DNA of 64,000 bases from Halomonas sp. GT (GTDB lineage: Bacteria; Pseudomonadota; Gammaproteobacteria; Pseudomonadales; Halomonadaceae). A program made the position numbers and the translations under genes. Every line of letters begins with the position of its first letter. The first letter of the stretch is position 1. The notes beneath the pieces are model-generated. The model was given only the letters and a program-made list of their open reading frames with translations. It made no database searches and was not told the origin of the DNA. Below are positions 1 to 8,383 of the stretch, piece by piece. The stretch covers positions 2,108,001 to 2,172,000 of the forward strand of contig NZ_CP020562.1 of the NCBI RefSeq assembly GCF_002082565.1, written 5' to 3'.

Positions 1-46
1 TACGCTCCACCGCCGCCAGCATCGTGCGGAGTTCAAATAAGTCCAT
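1..46 (-). CDS. phage major capsid protein, N-terminal fragment (lambda gpE-like)
   Basis: Only the first 15 codons lie in the window; the gene runs off the left edge. The start codon at 46-44 is preceded on the minus strand by GGGAG, and the peptide begins MDLFELRTMLAAVER, the usual opening of lambda gpE-type (Phage_cap_E) major capsid proteins in gammaproteobacterial prophages. Its place directly downstream of the decoration-protein gene matches the lambda order C-D-E. The call rests on context plus this short N-terminus. Confidence 0.7.
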   Translation of the reverse strand, partial: MDLFELRTMLAAVER

Positions 47-91
47 GGGGTTCTCCCGGAGTAAATTAAGAGGGTTTCGCTAAGCGCTTGC

Positions 92-442
92 TTAGTGAAC
101 GAACAACGACCAGCGGCGCAGTGCTTTGCGCACCGACTCGATGGTGTGGCCCTCGCCAAGCGTTAGCGCCGCTGAGCGTAGGTCTCCGGTCAGCATTACT
201 TCCGCAGGCACCGGGCCATCGGTTGCGTCTACGTCTTCCCAGAGGACTACGCTGGGCGCTTCACTGCCATCAGCGGCGGCGGACGCGCTCAGCTTGTACT
301 CTTCGTCGGCAGTGACTTCACCAAGTACACTGCCCTGTTCTAGTACTTCACCCGCTGCAATCATCACTGTTGCGAATCGGATCGGGAATTCACCGCCAAC
401 CAGCTGACGGTGCCGGTGGGCTGTTTGCGTCATGCCAGGCAT
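92..442 (-). CDS. head decoration protein (lambda gpD-like)
   Basis: This 116-residue protein has the size and look of lambda gpD, which forms trimers on the expanded capsid and stabilises packaged heads. The segment from about residue 20 to 60 (an IRFATVMIAAGEVLEQGSVL stretch followed by a GEV turn) is the conserved beta-tulip part of the HDPD family. The start at 442 has AGGAG seven bases upstream. It lies between the protease/scaffold gene and the major capsid gene, as in lambda. Confidence 0.85.
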   Translation of the reverse strand: MPGMTQTAHRHRQLVGGEFPIRFATVMIAAGEVLEQGSVLGEVTADEEYKLSASAAADGSEAPSVVLWEDVDATDGPVPAEVMLTGDLRSAALTLGEGHTIESVRKALRRWSLFVH

Positions 443-481
443 GGGCTTGCTCCTATCAGTAAAGGATATAGTGCTGGCTTA

Positions 482-874
482 TTACTTAGCCCAGCGCTTG
501 GAAATGGCGTCCACCGCCTGGGCACGCTCAGTTTCGGCGGCATCGCCATCCTTAGGCGGCGTGGTGGTACCGGCTTCAGTGCTGTCGGTTTTAATGCTTT
601 GCAGGCTGATGCCGCGATCCGCAGCCGCTTTGAATAGCGCCAGGCCGGTGGCTTCTACGCTGTCGCCATTGGCCAGGGCCGCCGCGACTTCTTTTTCAAA
701 GCCAGGCATTGCCAAGGCTTGAATGCCGATGCAGCGCTGGCGTTCAGCCTCAGCCGCTTCAGTACGCAGCTTGTCGGTATCGACGGTTTCAGCCGCGGCG
801 ATTTGAATAGTTTTAGGGTCGGTACCGGCCTCGATCGCTGCCTGCAGCTCTGCCGTGGTTTTCACGGTGGTCAT
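482..874 (-). CDS. nested in-frame scaffolding protein (lambda Nu3-like)
   Basis: Inside the protease gene an in-frame ATG at 874-872 is preceded by AGGAG seven bases upstream. It would yield a 130-residue product starting MTTVKTTAELQ, equal to the C-terminal part of the larger protein. This is the arrangement of lambda C/Nu3, where the scaffold is made independently from an internal start and must outnumber the protease. The ribosome-binding site is seen directly; expression is inferred from the lambda precedent. Confidence 0.65.
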   Translation of the reverse strand: MTTVKTTAELQAAIEAGTDPKTIQIAAAETVDTDKLRTEAAEAERQRCIGIQALAMPGFEKEVAAALANGDSVEATGLALFKAAADRGISLQSIKTDSTEAGTTTPPKDGDAAETERAQAVDAISKRWAK

Positions 875-1705
875 AGTGATGCTCCTGGGTTGGTTACTGG
901 CAGAGGAACCGGCCAGTTCGGCAATAAGGGATTCAAGGGATCCAAGGCGGTCAGCCATACCCGCTTCGATGGCCAGCGCACCGGTAGCAATACCACCTTG
1001 GCGGAAACGGTCGTTGACCTCTTCGCGAGGGATGCCGCGGTTGCGGGCCACCTTGTCGAGAAACACGCTGGCCAGCTCATCAGTTCGCGCCTGCAGCTGC
1101 GCCATGCCCGCTTCAGTCTCTAGGTCAGGCCGCTTGTTGGGCGCGTTGCTGGATACGATTTCGTAGCTTTTCTCACCGGGGCGGTCTTCTCGTTTACGCA
1201 GGCTCAGTACTACGCCAACGCTGCCCAGCTGCGCGGTATCATCCACCACGACTTCATCGGCGGCGCTGGCTATCCAATACATGGCGCTTGACGCTTGCCC
1301 ACCGACATACGCTTTGATTGGCTTAGTGCCACGCGCCTGAAAAATCATTTCCGACAGCTCATTGATGCCAGTAGCTTCACCACCGGGGCTGTCAGCGTTA
1401 ATGACAATGGCGCGTATCTGTGGATCATCCAGTGCCGTTTGAATATCAGTCGCCAACACTTGGGTACTGGTGGCTCCGCTGACTTCAGTGAACAGGTTGG
1501 CGTAACGGAAGATCGGGCCGGTTACCGGGATCACCGCCACGCCATCGCGTACAGTGACGCTTCGGGTGTTATCCAGCGAGCGGCCTAAGCGCGTTTCTAG
1601 TGCTTCTACATCGCCCTGACGATCAGCCACCGCCATTACGGTATCGAGCGCTTCGCTGGTGATCAGCCACGGGCGACCCGCCGCTAGTTCCAATGCGGTT
1701 CTCAT
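482..1705 (-). CDS. S49-family capsid maturation protease fused to scaffold (lambda gpC-like)
   Basis: This 407-residue protein has an N-terminal ClpP/SppA-like S49 peptidase domain (about 50-270) and a charged, Ala-rich C-terminal tail (about 278-407) typical of an assembly scaffold. Visible protease features are the ADSPGGE oxyanion-type loop near 104-110 and the GGQASSAMYW segment with the probable nucleophile Ser140. In lambda, gpC cleaves itself and portal subunits inside the prohead. The portal gene lies upstream and the decoration gene downstream. A separate translation start for the scaffold lies inside this gene. Confidence 0.88.
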   Translation of the reverse strand: MRTALELAAGRPWLITSEALDTVMAVADRQGDVEALETRLGRSLDNTRSVTVRDGVAVIPVTGPIFRYANLFTEVSGATSTQVLATDIQTALDDPQIRAIVINADSPGGEATGINELSEMIFQARGTKPIKAYVGGQASSAMYWIASAADEVVVDDTAQLGSVGVVLSLRKREDRPGEKSYEIVSSNAPNKRPDLETEAGMAQLQARTDELASVFLDKVARNRGIPREEVNDRFRQGGIATGALAIEAGMADRLGSLESLIAELAGSSASNQPRSITMTTVKTTAELQAAIEAGTDPKTIQIAAAETVDTDKLRTEAAEAERQRCIGIQALAMPGFEKEVAAALANGDSVEATGLALFKAAADRGISLQSIKTDSTEAGTTTPPKDGDAAETERAQAVDAISKRWAK

Positions 1706-1744
1706 TAATCATCTCCAAAGGAAAGCCCTGCTCAGTAGCAGGGC

Positions 1745-3403
1745 TTAGGCGGTGTGCTGTGGCTCAGGTTTATCATCGTCTTCATGAACTTTACCGCCGA
1801 TATAGAGCGGCACCCGATCTGCGTTTTTACGCTTGATCTCGCGGGCACGGTCTTTGTGAACGTCTTCCCAGTCCTCACCGTGCAGCGCCATCGTTTCCAG
1901 GTGTTCGTTACTGGTGCCGTTGGCGATGCGTTCCGTCGCGGCACGGGCGTCAATCAGTTCGTTGAGCGACCCTAACGGCTCACCAATCCAAAGCGAGCGA
2001 ACATAGGCTCGGCGCTTTGCCGGGTCTCGGTACCCAGGCAGCGTGATCATTCCGTTTGCCACCATCTCATCAATGACCAGCTCATAAATCGGCTGGCACC
2101 ACTGCACGGTCAAATGGTGACGGCGTTGTTTTACGAACTTGAACAGCTGGTTGAACGCCGCACGAGCTGCGGTGTAGCTAGTAGAGAAGTGCATTAAAAT
2201 GACTTCAGCAGGCTGCTCTAGTGCTGCGCCAATCTGTTTCACGACGGCCATGAAGAACGGATCAAACTCAGGGTTTGGCCGGTTGGAACTAATCGGTACC
2301 GGTGTGGCGCCATCTTCCAAATCCCAGACTGCGCCTTCGCCTAACGTCAGGTTGTCCCCTTCCGGTTCATGGTCGCGGTTACTCTGCACCACTGGACGCG
2401 CTGGTTTATTGGGATCGTTGCTCTGCTCATCCCACATTGTGGCTGCGCCGCCAATTCCCTGCTCTTCTTCTCCGTTTTGATGCGTAATGGCCACCGTGAA
2501 CATCGCGCTGATAACAGCGGCGGTTAGCTCTGCCTGGCTGAAGCGTTCTAATTTCTGCAGTGCCTCCAGGATCGGTGCCAGGTAAGGAACGCCACGCACT
2601 TGGCTGGGGCGGTCCTTTTCATTCATTAACTGCAGTATCCTCCGGCGCCCAGTTTCGGCGCCGAACACGGGTACCCAGTCCCACGTATGACGGGTTAGTT
2701 GATCGTTCGGGTAACCGCTACACAGCCGCACATGGGTTGGCCTGCCTAGCCGATCCACACGAATGCCATCTTGCTCGTGTTCCGTGTTTAGAATGTTTGA
2801 GGGATTGCCGATACGTTCGGCTTCCACTAACTGCAGCTTTAAGCCAAACAGACCGCCTATTCGTTTATCAAACGGCGTGAAGCCAAACACATCGCCACTG
2901 GCAAGCGCACTGACAAAGGCCAGCCGTTGCTGCATGTAGAAGTCCATCGTGGCTTCCGCATCGCATTCGTTTGGGTCCTGCGCCCAAAGGGCGAAGCCGC
3001 GTGCCAGTTGATCATTGAGGGCGTCGGTGGCGTCGTCATCCAGCCCTAGCACTTTGCCGTCTACATTCGGGCGAACGGTTAACCCCATTCCCACTACGTT
3101 GGTAGCGGCACGGCTAATCGCAGCACGGCCAAGCATGTGGTTGCGGTAGGCATCCCGTGACCGGGCAATCAGCGTTTCCCGCTCGCTGGTCGGCGTATCC
3201 TGCCGGGGGCTACCCAAGCCGGGGATCCAGCTCAACATGCTACGGATCATGCGGCTAGCACCGCGGTGGCGGGTCTCGCTGCCCACGTTCGCTTGGCTGC
3301 TCGGCTGGGTTTTCTTTAGGCGTTGAATCTCCTCTAGCGCTTGCTGGGCTTGAGTCTCTGCTAGCTTCGCCCGGGCGCTGCCTAAATTTGGAAAAATGCC
3401 CAT
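1745..3403 (-). CDS. phage portal protein, lambda family (gpB-like)
   Basis: This 552-residue protein matches the lambda-type portal family in length (gpB is 533 residues). The portal forms the dodecameric DNA entry ring at one capsid vertex and docks the terminase. Recognisable segments include RDAYRNHMLGRAAISRAATNV near the N-terminus, the LKLQLVEAERIGNP stretch in the wing region, and the HFSTSYTAARAAFNQLF helix in the C-terminal half. It sits between the small head-completion gene and the protease, as in lambda (W-B-C). The C-terminus is charged, with KRKNADRVPLYIGGK. Confidence 0.9.
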   Translation of the reverse strand: MGIFPNLGSARAKLAETQAQQALEEIQRLKKTQPSSQANVGSETRHRGASRMIRSMLSWIPGLGSPRQDTPTSERETLIARSRDAYRNHMLGRAAISRAATNVVGMGLTVRPNVDGKVLGLDDDATDALNDQLARGFALWAQDPNECDAEATMDFYMQQRLAFVSALASGDVFGFTPFDKRIGGLFGLKLQLVEAERIGNPSNILNTEHEQDGIRVDRLGRPTHVRLCSGYPNDQLTRHTWDWVPVFGAETGRRRILQLMNEKDRPSQVRGVPYLAPILEALQKLERFSQAELTAAVISAMFTVAITHQNGEEEQGIGGAATMWDEQSNDPNKPARPVVQSNRDHEPEGDNLTLGEGAVWDLEDGATPVPISSNRPNPEFDPFFMAVVKQIGAALEQPAEVILMHFSTSYTAARAAFNQLFKFVKQRRHHLTVQWCQPIYELVIDEMVANGMITLPGYRDPAKRRAYVRSLWIGEPLGSLNELIDARAATERIANGTSNEHLETMALHGEDWEDVHKDRAREIKRKNADRVPLYIGGKVHEDDDKPEPQHTA

Positions 3404-3406
3404 TGC

Positions 3407-3628
3407 TTAAAACCCCACATAGCGAATGCGGTTTCGCCCACGGCCTGATGCTGCTCGCTTCTCAAGAGCCGCCATTTTTGCGTAATGACGCTCCATGCGT
3501 TCAAGGGTGAAAATATTAGCTCGCGTATATTGCCTACCGTTGAAGCTCCATGACTGTGAGCCGGTTAGCAGTTTATCGATCGCTTCACGTACTTTAATGA
3601 GGCGTTCGGCATAGGTCTCGGTGCTCAT
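3407..3628 (-). CDS. head-tail joining protein, gpW-like
   Basis: This 73-residue basic protein fits lambda gpW, which plugs the portal after packaging and is needed before tails can join. The start ATG at 3628 overlaps the terminase stop (ATGA), and GGAAGAG lies eight bases upstream, so translation is probably coupled. The helical TYAERLIKVREAIDKLL opening and the RANIFTLERMERHYAKM segment match the short two-helix gpW fold. Position between A and B genes supports the call. Confidence 0.75.
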   Translation of the reverse strand: MSTETYAERLIKVREAIDKLLTGSQSWSFNGRQYTRANIFTLERMERHYAKMAALEKRAASGRGRNRIRYVGF

Positions 3629-5625
3629 AAGCTGCTCTTCCGTGTGACGCGGCGTCCACGCCGCTTGCCTGTAGCTTGCGGTGAGTGTATCGCTGCCGGT
3701 GATTCAAACAGGGTTGTTTGGGTTAGCGTGACTTCGAGACGGTCCCAGTCGCTTGCCTTTAACACGTGAGTACGACAGCTACGCGCCGCGTGTAGGGCGT
3801 ACACTTCGCAATCCAGCGCTTCGTTTGGCTTGCCTGCTTTCTTCTGCCATACGCGTTTACGTGGGTTTCTCGGATGCGGCGCTTTTACTTCCGCTGTCAG
3901 CTGTTCCCAGTAGTCGGGGCGAACATCTTGGTACCAGTGCATTCGACCGGGGCCAGTGCCCTTAAGCCGTATGCGGGCGTCAATCAGATCCTTAGCTTTA
4001 TGGGTACCAACGATAAACGGGCGAAGGCCGTACTTATCGGCCTTTGTGTTTTTGCTATTCGTGTCGTCTGAGATTTTCGGCCGGCTGAAGATCTCTTTGT
4101 TCTCGCTATTCAGCGAGGCACCTTTGACGGCCATAACGCCGTGCCGCTGACGTGCTCGCACGTAGTGATAAATAGCATCACTGGTGTGGCCGTCTGAGCT
4201 ATCGATACCCACTGCAGAAACCCGAAGCGATGCACCACTCTCATGTTCAAAGCCGGTGGTCATGAGCTTGTCTAGCTCTTCATATACCGGATCGGCTTTA
4301 TCCATCGTGTTGCCGTAGAGCTCGCCCCAGTAGATCAGCCAGCTTTCTTCGCCACGGCCCCAGGCGCGTATTACCACCGCTAGGCGGTCGTGTTGCACAT
4401 CGATACCAGCCGTGAGCAGCAAGCCACCACGGGGGATGGTTTTCTCTGCATACTCTTCGGCGCGATCCTTTAGCTCATCAACTTCCGGCGCATCACCTTT
4501 GAACTGATACGCCAGGCCCATTGAACTGTTGGTGAATACGATCAGGTCGCTAAAATCGCCCTGCTCAGCGTTGTGCTGTGCTGAAAGCCACTTCTCCATC
4601 AACTTCGCAAAGCGAGAATCGGGGAATGTGCTTAGCAGCTCATTCATGTAGTAACCGGCCACACCGCGAAACTCAGCGGTGGCTACCCATTTCCCTTTAC
4701 GCAGGTTGGCGTTCTTATCACGATCGTTCCACTCGCTACCGCAATGCGGGCAGGCGTAAACGGTTTGCTCTGGCCGGAATGCGCCATAAATGGGATGCGG
4801 CTGCTCAGCCGTCGTCGGGCATACCAAGTTATCGAAACTCAGTTCGTGCGATTCACCACAGTGATGGCACGGCACCAGGCAGCGGCGCTTGTCGCTTAAC
4901 TGCATTTCCGCTTCGATAGAAGAGATACCCGCGATGGTGGGTGTTCCACCGATGATGTACTTCTTACGACCACGGCCGTAGGTTTTGCCACGCTCTTTGA
5001 GCAGCAGGATCGAATCACCCTGCCCCTTTAGATTTAGGTTGCAGTCGTCAGGCTCTTCGACAAAGCCGCGGGGGCTGGGCGTCGACTTCACCGACGATGG
5101 TGAATTGGAACCCACCAACTTCAGGAAGCCGCCCGGGAAGCGCTTGAACTGCTGGCGTTGCTGCAGCTTTCGCGAGCGTAGGTCTATTTTGTTGCGCAGC
5201 CGTGGTGTTGCTTCCACCATCGGCTCAAATTTTTCCGCTACGTACTCTTTAGCGGCACCGTCTTTGGGGAACAGGCCGATGATCGGAGAAGGGTCAATGT
5301 CGATCCAGCGGCCAAGGGCGTTACCTAAAACGCCAGATGTCCACGCGACCTGTGCCGATTTCTGACAGCACACCTCTTCAACGTTGGGATCGTCGATCGC
5401 TTCCAGCGGGCCACCGGGCAATGCCAGTGCCGGCGTAACGTGAATGCTATATTTACCCGGCCTGGCTGTTTCAACTTCACTCATCCAGCGGTGTTTGTTT
5501 GCCCAATCCATAGTGCCAATACGTTCTGGCGGGGCCCACTTTTTTGCCAACTTGTTTGCCCATCGCGCAGCGTTACGCTTCAGCGCTCTCCGCATCTTCC
5601 GGTTCAAGTTGGCTGCTGGATTCAT
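3625..5625 (-). CDS. phage terminase large subunit (lambda gpA family)
   Basis: This 666-residue protein is close to lambda gpA (641). It is the packaging motor and cos nuclease: an N-terminal ATPase translocates DNA and a C-terminal endonuclease makes staggered cuts at cosN. Visible features are the gpA opening (RMGTMDWANKHRWMS-type), a CxxCG zinc-binding pair (CHHCGE and CPHCGSEW) in the middle, and the GIDVQHDRLAVVIRAWG nuclease-core strand. It overlaps the small-subunit gene by 53 bases, which suggests coupled translation. Confidence 0.92.
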   Translation of the reverse strand: MNPAANLNRKMRRALKRNAARWANKLAKKWAPPERIGTMDWANKHRWMSEVETARPGKYSIHVTPALALPGGPLEAIDDPNVEEVCCQKSAQVAWTSGVLGNALGRWIDIDPSPIIGLFPKDGAAKEYVAEKFEPMVEATPRLRNKIDLRSRKLQQRQQFKRFPGGFLKLVGSNSPSSVKSTPSPRGFVEEPDDCNLNLKGQGDSILLLKERGKTYGRGRKKYIIGGTPTIAGISSIEAEMQLSDKRRCLVPCHHCGESHELSFDNLVCPTTAEQPHPIYGAFRPEQTVYACPHCGSEWNDRDKNANLRKGKWVATAEFRGVAGYYMNELLSTFPDSRFAKLMEKWLSAQHNAEQGDFSDLIVFTNSSMGLAYQFKGDAPEVDELKDRAEEYAEKTIPRGGLLLTAGIDVQHDRLAVVIRAWGRGEESWLIYWGELYGNTMDKADPVYEELDKLMTTGFEHESGASLRVSAVGIDSSDGHTSDAIYHYVRARQRHGVMAVKGASLNSENKEIFSRPKISDDTNSKNTKADKYGLRPFIVGTHKAKDLIDARIRLKGTGPGRMHWYQDVRPDYWEQLTAEVKAPHPRNPRKRVWQKKAGKPNEALDCEVYALHAARSCRTHVLKASDWDRLEVTLTQTTLFESPAAIHSPQATGKRRGRRVTRKSSL

Positions 5626-6127
5626 AGTTACTCAATGTGCTTAACGCATCTTCGATATGGCGGCGGATCACAGACACATCCACCTCTTCGCCCAAAATCG
5701 CCGTTAGCTCAGCAGCCAACGCATCGGGCATGTTAAACAACAGTTCAGCGCGGGCAGCTTCCACCAACGCGTCATACTCAACATCCAAGTCTTCGGGCAT
5801 GACTAGAACGTCATCTTCTTTCAGCATCTCGCGTTCAAGCTGGTCACCGCGCAAACGGTCGAGGCGATCCTTCGCGGATTCGCGGCTAGTGTCGTTAGCA
5901 CGAACCATCAACCAAGCCATCACTTCAGCCGGTGAATACTCGTTGCTGGCACCACGGCCAGCGGACACCGCCACTGGCAAGCCTTTTTGCTGCCAGTCAG
6001 TCAGCGTCCTTTCGGAGACTTCAAGCAGCTCAGATAACGCCCGCTTGTTTAACGATGCGGGCAAGCCAGCAGCGTGCCAGTTCAGCAACGCCAGCTGACA
6101 AACGTTGATCAACTCAACTGACGTCAT
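5573..6127 (-). CDS. phage terminase small subunit (Nu1-like)
   Basis: This 184-residue protein has an N-terminal winged-helix DNA-binding part (LNKRALSELLEVSERTLTDWQQKGLPV, about 24-50) as in lambda Nu1, which binds cosB and positions the large subunit at cosN. The middle holds a DRLRGDQLEREMLKEDDVLVMPEDL stretch typical of the family's linker. It is the first gene after the cos-like palindrome and overlaps the large-subunit gene, the same layout as lambda. Confidence 0.85.
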   Translation of the reverse strand: MTSVELINVCQLALLNWHAAGLPASLNKRALSELLEVSERTLTDWQQKGLPVAVSAGRGASNEYSPAEVMAWLMVRANDTSRESAKDRLDRLRGDQLEREMLKEDDVLVMPEDLDVEYDALVEAARAELLFNMPDALAAELTAILGEEVDVSVIRRHIEDALSTLSNYESSSQLEPEDAESAEA

Positions 6128-6194
6128 GCTGCTAACCTATTGATGATCAGATAAAAGTAAGGAAGCCATGCACACTTTTTAGCTGCACGAATTC

Positions 6195-6221
6195 CGCGGC
6201 TATCGTCCCCCGTATACCGCG
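6195..6221. other. candidate cosN packaging site
   Basis: The 118-base gap between the spanin genes and the small terminase gene is where lambda places cos. It holds a GC-rich imperfect palindrome, CGCGG-C-TAT on one side and ATA-CCGCG on the other around a C5 centre. That is about the size and rough two-fold symmetry expected of cosN. The cut positions and any cosB repeats were not identified; the other end of the packaged genome is outside the window. Confidence 0.4.
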
Positions 6222-6245
6222 CTACCTAGCCAGAAGGACCCACGG

Positions 6246-6524
6246 TTATTGCTCACCTGCCGAACCCGGCTTAAGCAACAGCTGATAGACAGATGCACGG
6301 TCAGCATTGGCACGGCGGCGCAGTGACTCATAGTCAGCCAACAGCTGTAGTAGGTCGCGGTTGTGAGACACACGGCGCTGCGGCTCACTCAATGGCGTCA
6401 CCAGATGCGCGGGCACTTCCGGCATCACCAGCACTGGCACTGTCACCGGCTTCGGGGAGCTCGCGCACCCAGTCGCCAACAGCAGCAGGCAGAGGCTGCC
6501 CAGCCCAATCACTAGTCGTTGCAT
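6246..6524 (-). CDS. o-spanin lipoprotein (Rz1-like)
   Basis: This 92-residue protein has a short hydrophobic leader and the lipobox LATGC with the lipidated Cys at residue 20, followed by a Pro/Val-rich stretch. That is the Rz1 type of outer-membrane spanin subunit. Its 5' part overlaps the 3' part of the Rz-like gene by 140 bases in a different frame, the classic Rz/Rz1 arrangement. With the i-spanin it fuses inner and outer membranes in the last step of lysis. It is longer than lambda Rz1 (60 residues). Confidence 0.8.
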   Translation of the reverse strand: MQRLVIGLGSLCLLLLATGCASSPKPVTVPVLVMPEVPAHLVTPLSEPQRRVSHNRDLLQLLADYESLRRRANADRASVYQLLLKPGSAGEQ

Positions 6525-6825
6525 CGTCTCTCTCCAGTTGCTGGGCCGTCTGGCGCATCATGTCTACTAGCTCAGTGTCACGCTGCAGCTGCTCATCACG
6601 TGCTGATAGCACGGCACTCAGTGTGTTGATTTGCTCACGCTGCCAGCGCTGGTGTTCCTGCAGTATCTCTACCTGATCGTGTGCCCGAGCTAATCGCGTC
6701 TCGGTTGCCGATAGCTGCAACGCATACTGCCGCGCCTGCATGCCCGCAAAGATCGTGATGCCCAGCAATCCGGCGACCATCCAGCCAGACAAGTTGCCTA
6801 AGATGCGCTTAATCATTTCAGCCAC
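6385..6825 (-). CDS. i-spanin (Rz-like)
   Basis: This 146-residue type II membrane protein has one N-terminal transmembrane helix (about 12-30: GWMVAGLLGITIFAGMQA) and then a long periplasmic coiled coil (about 35-110) rich in Gln, Glu, Arg and Leu. It overlaps the holin gene start-to-stop by 13 bases and carries the Rz1-like gene in an alternate frame at its 3' end. Sequence conservation in Rz proteins is low, so the call rests on topology and on the overlapping lipoprotein gene. Confidence 0.8.
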   Translation of the reverse strand: MAEMIKRILGNLSGWMVAGLLGITIFAGMQARQYALQLSATETRLARAHDQVEILQEHQRWQREQINTLSAVLSARDEQLQRDTELVDMMRQTAQQLERDDATTSDWAGQPLPAAVGDWVRELPEAGDSASAGDAGSARASGDAIE

Positions 6826-7136
6826 CTTCCAAGGGTCTTATCAAAGATTTGATCCGCACGTTGCCCGAACCACTCAGTTCCCTTGAAAGCGACCACGCCG
6901 CCGATAGCAGCAGCTAAATTTGCAGGTAGCCCCCAATACTGCAAAACAGGAAATGCCGTGAGCGTCAGGCAGCCGCAAAGCACAGCTTCCAACCACGACT
7001 GCCGAGCCTTGTTGCCCGCATGTAGCCCTCGTACTAACGCCACTACGAACGCCAAACCAGTCGCATACAATTGAGGCCAAACCAGCGCGATGTACGTCAA
7101 CAACGCCTGCCATAAGTTAGGGTCACGTCCCGGCAT
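6813..7136 (-). CDS. phage holin, lambda-type family
   Basis: This 107-residue protein has three hydrophobic segments (about 10-32, 48-66, 70-88) and a basic C-terminus. It fits the Phage_holin_3_1 family: LWQALLTYIALVWPQLYATGLAFVVALVRGL, then ARQSWLEAVLCGCLTL, then a NLAAAIGGVVAFKG segment. Holins open the inner membrane at a set time and release the endolysin. It lies between the amidase and spanin genes, forming a complete lysis cassette. Confidence 0.85.
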   Translation of the reverse strand: MPGRDPNLWQALLTYIALVWPQLYATGLAFVVALVRGLHAGNKARQSWLEAVLCGCLTLTAFPVLQYWGLPANLAAAIGGVVAFKGTEWFGQRADQIFDKTLGRWLK

Positions 7137-7161
7137 GAGAAGACTCTTTATTGAATGAATG

Positions 7162-7740
7162 TCACGCCGCCCGCGCCGCGTCCGCGATCACGCCTGCCAC
7201 CGCATCAACCAGCGCGTCATAATGCTGTTTGAACTGGTACAGATCGTTAGCGTTAGATAAGAAGAACAACTCATGAATAATGCCGCCGCCGTCACTCACG
7301 AACGCCAAGCGCTCGTGGTACCCAGCGTTCTCAGGCTTAGCCCCACGGTTGGGAATGCCTAACAAACCAGCAGTCACACGGCAAAGCTCAGCACCCAGCG
7401 GCTTGTTATGAGCGCGGGATAACGTCTCAACGCCGGTAGCACCTGGACCACCACCGTTGGTGTGAAACTCAATCGCAATATCAGCCGCATTAGCGATCGG
7501 CACTGCATCACGCAACGGCAGGTTCTCGCCGGGGTCGCCATCCAACACATGGCGGATACCCAAGCCATCTAGCCGCGCACTAACATCATCCCGAAACTGC
7601 AGAACGATATCGGCCTCTTTATAGCCGTTGGCAACGATCCCCGGCACCGTGTCGCTATGCCCTGCTGAAAGCATCACTGTGTTGCGTTGGGGTGACCGCT
7701 GAGGCACCGCGTTGACGTGATCAATCCACCGCATGCCCAT
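7162..7740 (-). CDS. phage endolysin, N-acetylmuramoyl-L-alanine amidase (Amidase_3)
   Basis: The start at 7740 (MGMRWIDHVN) is chosen because AGGAGG lies seven bases upstream; a longer frame upstream lacks such a site. The 192-residue protein shows the zinc-amidase pattern: a first His in SAGHSDTVPG, a second in IEFHTNGGG, and a Glu in the late HELFFLSN segment. It cleaves the amide bond between MurNAc and the stem peptide. There is no export signal, so it depends on the holin encoded next. Confidence 0.85.
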   Translation of the reverse strand: MGMRWIDHVNAVPQRSPQRNTVMLSAGHSDTVPGIVANGYKEADIVLQFRDDVSARLDGLGIRHVLDGDPGENLPLRDAVPIANAADIAIEFHTNGGGPGATGVETLSRAHNKPLGAELCRVTAGLLGIPNRGAKPENAGYHERLAFVSDGGGIIHELFFLSNANDLYQFKQHYDALVDAVAGVIADAARAA

Positions 7741-7830
7741 TGGCCTTCCTCCTAAAATTAAAATGCCCCGCACAGCCGAAGCCATGCGAGGCACCGCCCA
7801 CCACGGACGGGAGCACTTGTTGTCTAGCGC

Positions 7831-7863
7831 CCAACAAAAAGCCCCAGTGGGTGGCTGGGGCTT
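7831..7863 (-). terminator. intrinsic terminator, minus strand
   Basis: On the minus strand AAGCCCCAG pairs with CTGGGGCTT across a seven-base loop and is followed by TTTTTGTT. It lies between the Q-like gene and the lysis genes. In lambda this is where the late promoter's early terminator (tR') is found, the point at which Q acts. A late promoter upstream of it was not pinned down. Confidence 0.65.
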
Positions 7864-7998
7864 CTAGGTGGCGCAATTACTAGACGATAGCTGAATGGTG
7901 GCCCTTGACTGCGGTGGCATCAAGCCGTTTTTAATGCCAAACGATAAATCCAATTACAGCGTTAGGCATGGTTGGGCAAGCATCGAAAAACTTAATGA

Positions 7999-8376
7999 TT
8001 AACGTCTTTTTGTTCGCTTACTACGGTTACGCAGCTGGGCTCTGATCTCGATGTGCAGCTTGTGGAGGCGATCGTAGTACGTGCGCTCAGCAAGTCCGAG
8101 ACGTGCCGCCTTTGCATCGTTGTAGCCATTCCACAGGTAATGCTCGTGGGCCAACACCTGAAGCTCATCGCTCAGACCGTTGACGGCCTGCTGGACTTCC
8201 CATGCAGCATCATCCATATCACCTAGCCCGAGCAGATCACGCGAGCCCTTCGGGCCACCGCTAGGCATCACGCCGCCGAACTCCGCCAAGCGTCCCAGAG
8301 GTGAGCATTGACGCATTCCCCGCCCTTTCAGCTGATCGGCCCAGTGCTGTAGCAATTCGTCGATTTCCTTGATCAT
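7999..8376 (-). CDS. probable late-gene antiterminator (Q-like)
   Basis: This 125-residue protein has a helical C-terminal half with a likely helix-turn-helix (DAKAARLGLAERTYYDRLHKLHIEIRAQL) and a very basic tail (RNRSKRTKRR). Both are common in phage Q / antitermQ-type late regulators. Its place between the replication genes and the lysis cassette, just upstream of a terminator, is the Q position of lambdoid phages. The family assignment comes from position and general look, not from a strong motif. Confidence 0.6.
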   Translation of the reverse strand: MIKEIDELLQHWADQLKGRGMRQCSPLGRLAEFGGVMPSGGPKGSRDLLGLGDMDDAAWEVQQAVNGLSDELQVLAHEHYLWNGYNDAKAARLGLAERTYYDRLHKLHIEIRAQLRNRSKRTKRR

Positions 8377-8383
8377 AACGGCC

